A model generated the notes under the pieces. The model saw only the letters and a list, made by a program, of their open reading frames with translations, did not search any database and had not been told where the DNA came from. A stretch of 27,272 nucleotides of DNA from a virus. Positions within the stretch are counted from its first letter, which is position 1; each line of letters starts with the position of its first letter. The translations under genes were made by a program, and so were the position numbers. This document shows, one piece after another, positions 16,901 through 23,715 of this stretch. Location: positions 1-27,272 of the IMG/VR virus record IMGVR_UViG_3300046733_000140; one strand, given 5' to 3'.

Positions 16901-18066
16901 CTAATAAGTTCTGCTTCTGGAAGAGTTCTGTAAGGTTTTGTAGATAAGTACGAATATTCAAACGTAGTATCTGTTCCAGTAAATAAAGGATTACCAACAA
17001 CCTGTATGGTTTCTACTACTTGAGTTGCTAAAGAATCTGATTCTTTATATAAAATATCTATTTCAGTTATTTTAAACAAAGAATTTATTTCACTAACAGC
17101 AGCTGTAGTACCATCTGGTTTTTTAGGCATCGGTATTTGTAAAGCTATTTCATTTACTTTATTTTCCATAAACTCAACAATAGTGCTAGCTACTGTTTGT
17201 TGTTCGTCACCTGATAAAAAATATCCATCTTGTTTAGGTATAAAACACTCTTGTGTAAATGGAGCAAATATAGAATATTCACCATCTATAAATTTAAATC
17301 TATAACTAAATCTTACAAATTTATCTTCTAAGTACTGAGGATCTCCAGCAAAGTTAGGGTTACCACTAGGATCTTCACCTGCCCAATACGGATTTGGTAG
17401 CACGTTAGGTAAAGCGCTATCGTTTAAAGGAATATACTCACTAAACCTATCTTTCATTGTAGTTTCATAAACTCCAGACCCAGAAGATGTTTCTTTTATA
17501 ACTTGAATAGATTCGTGAGGATTATATTTAGCTACAGATATTTTATCTTCTGTATTGTAATAACCTACACCTTCGTCTTTAGCTAATTGAATATTTATTT
17601 TTCTAGGTTGATTTCTATTGTCTGTAAAAAATAATAAATTTTCTAATAGGTTTACACCTATAATAGGTTTGTTGGTAGAAAAATTTAAAAAAGAACCTTG
17701 TACTAATTTAGTAATAATACTATTTCTAGTGTTAAAACTAAATATAAAATTTTTAGCATTTTTATTGTAAGTAGATACATTGTCAGTATATGGATCTGTA
17801 TAGTCTGTAAAAAATAAATATACAGTGCTATTAAATTCATCGACAAAAAAACCTATACAACTACCTACAGAAACACCGCCGTTCGCGGCATTAAAATCAG
17901 CTATAAATTTATTACCTAATACATTCTCTAATGCGCCAACATCATCACCTTCTGACTTACTAATCTGCACGTTTACAGCGTTGCGATATTCACCTTGTGG
18001 CATAAGCCTAGCATCAAGGTCTTTGTTCATCTTTGATTTGATGAACGCGTTTTTTACTTCAGCCAT
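13918..18066 (-). CDS. Large tail-hub / stabilisation structural protein (1382 aa) with Ig-like insertion
   Basis: The N-terminus (KNAFIKSKMNKDLDARLMPQ, then GEYRNAVNVQISKSEGDDVG and ALENVLGNK) is a motif I associate with the P22 gp10-like tail-stabilisation family of marine podoviruses and crAss-like phages. The next 700 residues are beta-rich and continue that fold. A Gly/Ala linker near 760 (GAGGGAGAGVG) opens a different region: a beta domain (about 790-878), an Ig/cadherin-like domain (about 879-976, with APSITNTPTTITATRGQ and TGTFTLQVTDAGGATGSTTF), and a Ser/Thr/Asn-rich fibre-like end that includes a Tyr cluster near its last 60 residues. It is likely a virion surface protein under the portal that also reaches toward the host. 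It follows the connector genes directly and is followed after 3 bp by its likely partner. Confidence 0.75.
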   Translation of the reverse strand: MAEVKNAFIKSKMNKDLDARLMPQGEYRNAVNVQISKSEGDDVGALENVLGNKFIADFNAANGGVSVGSCIGFFVDEFNSTVYLFFTDYTDPYTDNVSTYNKNAKNFIFSFNTRNSIITKLVQGSFLNFSTNKPIIGVNLLENLLFFTDNRNQPRKINIQLAKDEGVGYYNTEDKISVAKYNPHESIQVIKETSSGSGVYETTMKDRFSEYIPLNDSALPNVLPNPYWAGEDPSGNPNFAGDPQYLEDKFVRFSYRFKFIDGEYSIFAPFTQECFIPKQDGYFLSGDEQQTVASTIVEFMENKVNEIALQIPMPKKPDGTTAAVSEINSLFKITEIDILYKESDSLATQVVETIQVVGNPLFTGTDTTFEYSYLSTKPYRTLPEAELIRVYDKIPVKAFGQEVISNRVVYSNFQDKHTPPPGIDYQVSATPKYDNSNTYTSLSQVEYPNHSVKQNRNYQVGIVLSDRYGRQSTTLLSNNTSASSETFRADTVYLPYEDSNNSITFPGDSLKVQFNTLFVGNGFDKDELTGIPGLYNGDPTSDGYNPLGWYSYKIVVKQLEQEYYNVYAPGAIKGSPYYTGTATATNPQEQNASFITLLNDNINKIPRDLSEVGPQDKQFRSSVRLFGRVVNINIEFSNIGNEQYFPGRKSFTTNTIEDLFDIFDVNDYDPQQPTPITSPNNPYYAFYRSESNPFVAEFITSQTASNQFGIINLETLTNPSTTFEKFENLSILETKPTTSRLDIFWESSTSGLVSVLNTAIDAGAGGGAGAGVGNFTPTLTEATSPGDVVVDNFFFTDLVGNPLNPNPTTVTLVRQYNNATGTDVTKFNLVDNGDGTYDITVQAGEYFYYGSNGTTYALEFNVDGGSPNFTRTISIGNIAPSITNTPTTITATRGQVNILTPITSVNGSNPAGGQSTIGLTYSITSQSGNGNFVISSGNVTNNDSTAQGTGTFTLQVTDAGGATGSTTFTVNFTYPAVPSNFTDGSMTTIMQDGEGASLYFASNATGISTGATTVVNSGTTNNYMQGFSSLTSLNSTVINDLCTPGSNYTGQYTNKSSSGGLTQGTFYVIIWINNLYPMAAGTPGGVTSITSELNQRFAIQYRTNSNNSWQAANDLNGDSIQYNGGTYRIEPITYNTYSKAGMVNTTNTSTSFGTNGIGINATIFTDNIAITSAPSGRVFAFNNPGDYRFLLGNLAGGGGVQHPFPYDQPPVTVTPPFGLNGSLDCNNSNLYLQGSISIGDFYNPGVVGTGPRAIAPEFSTYGSVYKYRISSTGSATPVTNPDIDSSTFPNPPSGFTDIYAAEPFAKYVTQFYTDVNLTTKFTATNNYYYYFCRLEYIDPESLAFPVQFASSYESNNGPGVYQTRLNSTGLNIDSTPIISLYT

Positions 18067-18072
18067 TTAATT

Positions 18073-19296
18073 TTAGTGTTTTATCCATTTAGATTTACCA
18101 CGTGTAACTTGCACAAACTCGTTTAGCTTTATATTAGACAAACGTATTTTAGCATTACGCAGTTTAGCACTTTTTTCTTTTTTAAGTCTTTGTACTACAT
18201 ACTCAGGTTGATTTATTTTAGAAGCTATTATAGCATGCAGCATGTATGCGTATAAAGCCTCTTCAGCCATCTTAGGTATTTCAGTATTTAAATCACTAGA
18301 AAGACCGTCTGATATATATTCTAAATTTATTATTTTATCAACTAGATTATTTGAAAAAGATATTTTATTTATTCTCGTATTAATATTAAAATAACCATTA
18401 ATGTTAGCATACTGAGGATCTAAACCATACTGCTGACCGTAGCCTACCATGTTTATATAATCGTTATAAAACTCAGCAGCAGCTAGTGGATCGTTTAACA
18501 AATTGCTTTGATTACCCGAGTTGTTGTTAGCCCAATTGCCGTCTATTATAGAATCACCTGATTCTATATTGTCGTTAAAATTATCTTGAATTGGAATTCC
18601 TTCTGTATCTTGAACTGGAAGTTCGTTAGGGCTTTGATGAAGATTATTAGTAGGCATTATAATGTGCTGACGCCCAGCATTATCTACCCAATATATGTTT
18701 GTGTAATTAACGTAATCTTGCGGAAGAGCAACGCTTAGATTTTTAGGAACTGTAAGCTCTTGTGATTTTTTACTTCTAAGTGTATCATAGCTAAATTCTT
18801 GTAATCCACGTTTTGCGTGAAATATAACATCAGTTCTTTTAACGCTTGGTATAAGCTTACCAGCACCTACGTAAGCTATTAAAAAATTATTTATAATATC
18901 ATTTAATTTAGTGTAAGAATACGAACCATAATTTTCTTCAACTACAGTACCATAAGCTTTGTCTGCTATTAAATTACCATAATTACCACCATCTAGTTTT
19001 TTAAGCTGTACAACTAAAATTAAGTTAGCACTTAAAACACCCGTAATAGTTATAGTATTGCCAGAAACAGTGTAAGCATCTGTAAATTCTGAATAACTAC
19101 CAGCGGCGCCTGTAGCGCTACTATATAGTTTGAAATTATTTTGCGTGTAGTTTATTTCTTGGGGATCGTAAGATTTAAAAATTAAATCTGTATTAAATGT
19201 AGTTGTAAAGCTTTGACCTGCTGTTCCACCCGCGTTAGCTGTAAAAGACTGAGCTCCTTCGTAATATTGTCTATTGTTTTCAGTAAGCAATGCCAT
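18073..19296 (-). CDS. Structural protein, probable tail tubular / head-tail connector (407 aa)
   Basis: A 407-aa protein. Residues about 1-125 form a Gly/Ser/Thr-rich beta domain (GAQSFTANAGGTAGQSF, FKLYSSATGAAGSYSEF). From about 130 the sequence has YTKLNDIINNFLIAYVGAGK followed by VKRTDVIFHAKRGLQEFSYD and LPQDYVNYTNIYWVDNAGRQ, a pattern I associate with structural proteins of marine podoviruses. The C-terminus is helical and basic (EEALYAYMLHAIIASKINQP, then QRLKKEKSAKLRNAKIRLSN). Position between the connector and the gp10-like protein suggests an adaptor or tail-tube role, like P22 gp4 or T7 gp11/12. No catalytic motif. The start is 3 bp from the upstream stop. Structural assignment is confident, exact place in the tail is not. 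Confidence 0.68.
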   Translation of the reverse strand: MALLTENNRQYYEGAQSFTANAGGTAGQSFTTTFNTDLIFKSYDPQEINYTQNNFKLYSSATGAAGSYSEFTDAYTVSGNTITITGVLSANLILVVQLKKLDGGNYGNLIADKAYGTVVEENYGSYSYTKLNDIINNFLIAYVGAGKLIPSVKRTDVIFHAKRGLQEFSYDTLRSKKSQELTVPKNLSVALPQDYVNYTNIYWVDNAGRQHIIMPTNNLHQSPNELPVQDTEGIPIQDNFNDNIESGDSIIDGNWANNNSGNQSNLLNDPLAAAEFYNDYINMVGYGQQYGLDPQYANINGYFNINTRINKISFSNNLVDKIINLEYISDGLSSDLNTEIPKMAEEALYAYMLHAIIASKINQPEYVVQRLKKEKSAKLRNAKIRLSNIKLNEFVQVTRGKSKWIKH

Positions 19297-19299
19297 ATG

Positions 19300-20061
19300 T
19301 TAACTTTTTTGATTTATTTCATTTTGCTGTATTTCGCTAGCTGCAGCTTGTATTATTTGAGGATCTCTAATTATAATACCTGAATATTGTAGTATTCTTA
19401 AAATAACTTCTACTTGTTCATTGTTGTTTATCTCAAAGTTTTGAGAGTTGTTAGGATCATAAACATATTGACCTAAATTTCCAGTAGAAAAAGCCCACTT
19501 TACATTAAGAGGTTTTCTAACAAAAGAAGCTTCTATACCAGAGGTAAGTTCAATAGGTCTTACAAATAGTTTATTATTTTCGTATAAGTATGTAGGAAAT
19601 GATTTTGTTGATTTTGTAAGTGGAGACGCCTGTATGTTGTAAAATTCATTACGCTGTAATCTTTGTAATTCTACTTGATCACCCGCTGCAGGTGTGTATG
19701 TAACTGTTCCAAGTCTATAAAAAGCTACTTCATCATTTCCAGGATTATCATTATAAACAACGGTAGCTCCGCTTGTTGCGTCTGTGGTTGGTAAATTAAA
19801 ATGATTAGTACTAAAACCGCAAGTTCCAATAGCTTTAAAAATAGATATATTTTCATCTATATTAATTTGTCTATCAGAATAATCATAATCTGCTTGTGGC
19901 ACTCGTAATTGCTGGTTTAAATCATCAAAGTACTGTTCAAATATATCTAATTGAACCTGTGTAGCTGTTTTGTTAAACTCATCAGGTGTTATATAACCAC
20001 GCTGTTCTTTGTTGAGTATAAGTAAAACGGTTTGATATACAGTGTTTACGTTTATTGCCAT
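19300..20061 (-). CDS. Probable head-tail adaptor / connector (253 aa)
   Basis: A 253-aa protein starting MAINVNTVYQTVLLILNKEQ and RGYITPDEFNKTATQVQLDI, with FEQYFDDLNQQLRVP after it; this helical N-terminus looks like that of connector-type proteins in marine phages. The middle (about 70-190) is beta-rich, and the C-terminus is helical (NEQVEVILRILQYSGIIIRD, PQIIQAAASEIQQNEINQKS). The helix-sandwich-helix layout and the length fit a head-completion or P22 gp4-like adaptor that docks on the portal. No enzyme motif is visible. It is the first gene after the 275-aa gene and its hairpin, so translation follows a structured leader (TATATAAATAAAAATATCA, no Shine-Dalgarno). The following gene starts 3 bp after its stop. 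Confidence 0.65.
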   Translation of the reverse strand: MAINVNTVYQTVLLILNKEQRGYITPDEFNKTATQVQLDIFEQYFDDLNQQLRVPQADYDYSDRQINIDENISIFKAIGTCGFSTNHFNLPTTDATSGATVVYNDNPGNDEVAFYRLGTVTYTPAAGDQVELQRLQRNEFYNIQASPLTKSTKSFPTYLYENNKLFVRPIELTSGIEASFVRKPLNVKWAFSTGNLGQYVYDPNNSQNFEINNNEQVEVILRILQYSGIIIRDPQIIQAAASEIQQNEINQKS

Positions 20062-20074
20062 TGATATTTTTATT

Positions 20075-20116
20075 TATATACAGGGCGCATTACACGCCCT
20101 GATATATTATTACACG
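20075..20116 (-). promoter_or_regulatory. Intergenic hairpin 1 with TGTAAT loop and ATTACACG direct repeat
   Basis: A 7-bp perfect GC-rich stem (CAGGGCG 20081-20087 with CGCCCTG 20095-20101) closes a 7-nt loop that reads TGTAATG in the leftward RNA. With one bulged base the stem can extend by about 5 A-T pairs (20076-20080 with 20103-20107). ATTACACG occurs at 20089-20096 and again at 20109-20116, 20 bp apart. It lies just after the stop of the 275-aa gene. No U-run follows on the transcribed strand, so it may be a weak terminator, an RNA-processing or stability element, or a binding site. Mechanism unknown. Confidence 0.55.
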
Positions 20117-20944
20117 TTAAAGAAGTTTTTTCTCTATTGATTTGTAAACTTCTACGCCTTCGTCTGTTTTAAACCAAGCAGCCATTGCTGAATACGGGTT
20201 TTCATCAAACGGTACGTTCATTAGTTTTCTTCCATTACTACCCCAAGTAAATGTTCTTTGATCTTGTGAAAGATTAATAACGCCAGTTTCAGAAGCTACG
20301 ATAGCTACATTTCTTAACTGTACATTCTCGTCATTAGCAAGTTCTATAAACAGTTGTGGATTGTTTTTAGCAAACAATAATAAGTCACGTTTAAGTTCTT
20401 TAGAACTCATCTGAGATACTTTAGAACCAACCTCAACACGCATAATAGCCTCTGCTTGATCTATATCCATAGATTTAGCTGCATTAAGTGCGTCTATTTG
20501 TAGTTCAATAGTATCAAGTTCGTCTCCTGCTTCTTCAACAGCGCTAAATTCTTGATACAATTTACCTTTCAAAGGGTGGTATAATGAAAGTAGTTTTTGT
20601 AGGTTTTGTTGTTGCTTAGGTACGGTTAACGATCCATCTCTAAACATAATATGACCTAAAGTTACTTCACCTTTTTGCTCATCAACAAGTGGTGAGTCTT
20701 GGTTTGTTGCATATCTAATTTCTCTTTGCTTACCTGTAGCTTCGTCAAAATATAGTAATGCATGTTTTTTAGTGTGTCTACCTGGAATTTTTAAAGTCAA
20801 AGGAGATTTATTACCTGTTAAATAATAAATACGCTCTTTAATTTCCCACTCAGGTTTACTTGGTTTTTGTTCTACAGTTTTAGCCTTAACTGTTTTTTGA
20901 GGTGCAACCTCAGTTGTTTCTACTGCTTTAGCTTCTTTAGCCAT
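20117..20944 (-). CDS. Conserved phage protein of unknown function downstream of the capsid gene (275 aa)
   Basis: A 275-aa protein with a Lys/Glu/Ala-rich, likely disordered N-terminus (about 1-35), then a beta domain with WEIKERIYYLTGNKSPLTLK followed by IPGRHTKKHALLYFDEATGK and VTLGHIMFRDGSLTVPKQQQ (about 35-115). A helical C-terminal half follows (LQKLLSLYHPLKGKLYQEFS to about 210), ending with VINLSQDQRTFTWGSNGRKL and a last helix. I associate this pattern with uncharacterised proteins next to marine-phage capsid genes, and I know of no proven function. Candidates are a capsid decoration or vertex protein, a virion-packaged nucleoid-type protein, or an assembly factor. It is the only gene in the block bracketed by hairpins on both sides, which suggests that its mRNA level is set separately from capsid and connector. 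Confidence 0.7.
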   Translation of the reverse strand: MAKEAKAVETTEVAPQKTVKAKTVEQKPSKPEWEIKERIYYLTGNKSPLTLKIPGRHTKKHALLYFDEATGKQREIRYATNQDSPLVDEQKGEVTLGHIMFRDGSLTVPKQQQNLQKLLSLYHPLKGKLYQEFSAVEEAGDELDTIELQIDALNAAKSMDIDQAEAIMRVEVGSKVSQMSSKELKRDLLLFAKNNPQLFIELANDENVQLRNVAIVASETGVINLSQDQRTFTWGSNGRKLMNVPFDENPYSAMAAWFKTDEGVEVYKSIEKKLL

Positions 20945-20973
20945 GATATAATAAAATTAAATAATTAATAAAG

Positions 20974-21014
20974 GTAATAGTTACCCCTGAAATTACATCA
21001 GGGGTAAGTATTAC
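20974..21014 (-). promoter_or_regulatory. Intergenic hairpin 2, after the capsid gene, with TGTAAT loop
   Basis: A perfect 10-bp stem (TTACCCCTGA 20981-20990 with TCAGGGGTAA 20998-21007) is extended, after one mismatch (20980/21008), by six more pairs (GTAATA 20974-20979 with TATTAC 21009-21014). The 7-nt loop reads TGTAATT in the leftward RNA, sharing TGTAAT with hairpin 1. It begins about 8 bp after the capsid stop codon. What follows on the transcribed strand is CCTTTATTAATT, not a uniform U-run. It may be a leaky terminator or a stabiliser at the 3' end of the capsid message. Confidence 0.7.
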
Positions 21015-21022
21015 TTAAGTGA

Positions 21023-22480
21023 TTACACTCCTTTGAATAGTACAAAGTTGTTAGCACCTTGAGTTACCAAACATCTTTCAGATAGGAAGTTTACTTCCAT
21101 TGCATCTAGAGTTGAGGTAAAAGCACCACCGGCAGAACCAGTCAACCAAGACTTCATGCGACGATCGTCACTCTGTGAAGCTCTGTATCGTACGTGCAAG
21201 AATGGACGACGGATGTTAGATCCTAAAATCTGATCGTAAACTGTACTTGTTCCAGCAGGAACTAATACACCTTCGATAGAATTTACTCCAGTAACACCAC
21301 CACGAGTTGAAGCATCATTTAGATATTTCCAGTCAGTCTTATAGAAATCGTAAGAACCACGACGGAATCCAGAGAATCCTAGGTTCAATGCCATTTCCTC
21401 AGAATTTTCGAAAAGACCAAATGCAGTACCACCAGCAGAACCAGCAGAAATCGCAGATAGCATATCATCAAAATCTAGTGAAGTTTGACGTTGTAAAAAC
21501 AACATGTTTTCTTCAATAGCACCTTGGGTATCTAGGTTTTTAAGAATTGCATCAAATTCGTCTAGTCCAGCAGCAGCAGTAAATCCTACTTCTACATTAC
21601 CACGTTCTTGAATAGCAGCAAATAAACCTTGAGTACCAGGAACAAGACCTGCACCTACACCAGCTCCAGCGCCAATTGCACTTTCCTCACCTTCAATCAA
21701 AGCCATTTCTAGGTAATCTTCAAAACGCAAGCGAGTTTCAGATTCAGCCTTTAAATACCATAGATATCCAGAAGTACCGTCTTCAGTAGCAACTTCTACC
21801 CAACCAATCTGAGCCATATCAGAACCATTAACTACATACTGATCTCTAATAATAATTGGAGAGTTTGAGTATTGAGTTAGTTGAGGAGTGATAGAATTTC
21901 TAGGTTGAGTTCCAGCAGCAACACTACCGCCGCTTACCATGCTAGTTCCTTTTGCATATGCAGAACCATATACAAATACTTTGATACTACCAGAAGTAAG
22001 TCCAGCACCACCAACAGTTCCGTCCCAGTTAGAAACAGTAATATCACCGTTAGTACCACCAACAACTGCTTGTACAGAAGCCGTAACAATACCTTTTTGC
22101 TCAGCACCAGTCACAGTGTCCAAAATTACTACTGTATCATTTACAGAAATAACATTTTGTTTCGTAGCTGCACCAGCTGCGGGAGCTACTCGGATAACAC
22201 CACCACCAGGTAGTGTACAATCGTCATAAGCAATATGCAAACGGTTTTGTTCAGACCAAATAACTTGATCAGATGTCATTGGCATTTCTGCGCCAACCAT
22301 GCGTAAGAATCCAGATAGTGTACGGTTACCGTAACGCTCTACTTCTTGTTCATAAATTTCAGGTAAATACTGTTGTGCAAAATCCGCACCAGCACCTGTG
22401 TTAAATTGTAGGTAGTTTGTAGCCAGCAACTGTTGAGTTGAAGTTGGCACCAAAGAACCAAATTGTGGAGTTAAAGCCAT
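21023..22480 (-). CDS. Major capsid protein (485 aa)
   Basis: Forms the icosahedral shell. The length and order (terminase, portal, scaffold, this gene) are those of the major capsid protein. The sequence begins MALTPQFGSLVPTSTQQLLA and has YLPEIYEQEVERYGNRTLSG and FLRMVGAEMPMTSDQVIWSE, an N-terminal-arm pattern seen in marine phage capsid proteins. A Gly/Ala/Thr-rich beta segment follows (about 80-190). Then come helical blocks such as ESETRLRFEDYLEMALIEGE, a likely spine-helix region, and a C-terminal beta end (FLHVRYRASQSDDRRMKSW to FVLFKGV). HK97 fold is inferred from family context, not computed. This stretch looks somewhat richer in GC than its neighbours, which would fit codon selection in a highly expressed gene. 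The leader is A/T-rich; a strong hairpin lies immediately after its stop. Confidence 0.88.
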   Translation of the reverse strand: MALTPQFGSLVPTSTQQLLATNYLQFNTGAGADFAQQYLPEIYEQEVERYGNRTLSGFLRMVGAEMPMTSDQVIWSEQNRLHIAYDDCTLPGGGVIRVAPAAGAATKQNVISVNDTVVILDTVTGAEQKGIVTASVQAVVGGTNGDITVSNWDGTVGGAGLTSGSIKVFVYGSAYAKGTSMVSGGSVAAGTQPRNSITPQLTQYSNSPIIIRDQYVVNGSDMAQIGWVEVATEDGTSGYLWYLKAESETRLRFEDYLEMALIEGEESAIGAGAGVGAGLVPGTQGLFAAIQERGNVEVGFTAAAGLDEFDAILKNLDTQGAIEENMLFLQRQTSLDFDDMLSAISAGSAGGTAFGLFENSEEMALNLGFSGFRRGSYDFYKTDWKYLNDASTRGGVTGVNSIEGVLVPAGTSTVYDQILGSNIRRPFLHVRYRASQSDDRRMKSWLTGSAGGAFTSTLDAMEVNFLSERCLVTQGANNFVLFKGV

Positions 22481-22494
22481 AATTATAATTTTTG

Positions 22495-23682
22495 TTAGTT
22501 AAATTTTTTTGTTTTGATTTTTAATTTTGAAGAATCAAGACCACTAACTGCTTTTACTTTTAAACCCCCTATAAATACATCACCAGAAGCTGTTTGCCTA
22601 GGTTCATTACTTATATTTTTAGATTTAGCCATAACATCTTTAACAGCATCAGCTTTGCCTTGCTCATAAAAATGTTGCGCTATAGTATCAGCATTTCGCG
22701 CTGCATATAAAGCTTTATGATAACCTTTAGCATCTGACATTTCTCCTTTATTGTTTAAGAACGTCTTAACAAAATTAGTAATATCAGATTGTTGCTCTGC
22801 TATCTGTTTAGGATTTTTAATATTATATCTAAATTTTTTTTCACTAACATTAAAATCGAAACCTTCGAAATCATCAGTGAAAAGATTAGATGTTTTGTTT
22901 AAAAAAATATCCTGTTTTTGCTTTATAGAGTCTTGCTCTTCGTTGTATCGGTTGAAAAAGTCTGTAGCTTTTTGTTGGTCTTGAGTTACGCCCGGTCTCA
23001 ACTTGATCTCGTCGTAGTATTTACTCTTTAAGCCTTCAAGAAAGTCTTTAGCTTTTGCAGCCTCCTCTTTAAACGCAATTTTCTTTTTGCGTATATCTTT
23101 TGGTTCATCTATATCTTCATCGTAATCAAAGTCTTCTAATAAAAGACTTACATCTTCAGAATCTAAGTGTGGTTTAGTTTGTTTATAATATTCACTAATT
23201 AAAGTCTTATTATCAACGTTGGTATAATCTGCATTAAGCCTAACATAGTCTTCTACAGTTCCACCAGTTTCTTCCATAAAAGTAACTAGCTTGTCAATAT
23301 TTTCTGGTAGTTGTTTTTGCTCTACAACATTTTGCTGTGGCTGTTCTTGTACAACTTCTTTAGTTTCCTCTTTTGTTTCTTCAATTGCAGTTAAAGGAGA
23401 ATCTATTGTTTCTTCGGCGGTCCGTACTTCTTCAACCACTTCTTCGCTGTCGCTACTGTCTTTGGACTCTTCGATAATAGCATCGCTATCATTTGTCTCC
23501 TGTGTTTGAACGGCATTAGCGTCTTCTTTTGTGATTACTACTTTTTTAACATCTGGCTTAATATCTATTAAAGGTTCTTTCATGTTCACTTTAATAGGTT
23601 CACCTATATTATCACCTAAATTTTTAGGCTTTGAAGGAGTTTTTATTTTAAACTCTCCTTCTTGTTTTACTTCTTCTGACAT
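22495..23682 (-). CDS. Putative capsid scaffolding protein (395 aa)
   Basis: A 395-aa highly charged protein directly before the capsid gene, the usual scaffold position. Residues about 50-130 are very acidic and low in complexity (many Glu/Asp/Thr/Val, e.g. ESKDSSDSEEVVEEVRTAEE). The middle is helical with coiled-coil tendency (KKKIAFKEEAAKAKDFLEGL, YNEEQDSIKQKQDIFLNK). The C-terminus is basic (VKAVSGLDSSKLKIKTKKFN), as in scaffolds that bind the capsid inner surface through a positive tail. No protease motif is visible here, and no separate prohead protease is seen in the window, so scaffold removal may be by exit rather than cleavage. Assignment is by position and composition; sequence recognition is weak. 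Confidence 0.68.
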   Translation of the reverse strand: MSEEVKQEGEFKIKTPSKPKNLGDNIGEPIKVNMKEPLIDIKPDVKKVVITKEDANAVQTQETNDSDAIIEESKDSSDSEEVVEEVRTAEETIDSPLTAIEETKEETKEVVQEQPQQNVVEQKQLPENIDKLVTFMEETGGTVEDYVRLNADYTNVDNKTLISEYYKQTKPHLDSEDVSLLLEDFDYDEDIDEPKDIRKKKIAFKEEAAKAKDFLEGLKSKYYDEIKLRPGVTQDQQKATDFFNRYNEEQDSIKQKQDIFLNKTSNLFTDDFEGFDFNVSEKKFRYNIKNPKQIAEQQSDITNFVKTFLNNKGEMSDAKGYHKALYAARNADTIAQHFYEQGKADAVKDVMAKSKNISNEPRQTASGDVFIGGLKVKAVSGLDSSKLKIKTKKFN

Positions 23683-23715
23683 AATATAATAGTATAAAAT
23701 TAAAGGATTTTATTT

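Noticed and set aside
21881-22229. Overlapping rightward frames opposite the capsid gene
   Set aside because: Ser/Thr/Asn-rich antisense reads of the Gly/Ala/Thr-rich capsid segment; the capsid frame is strongly supported.
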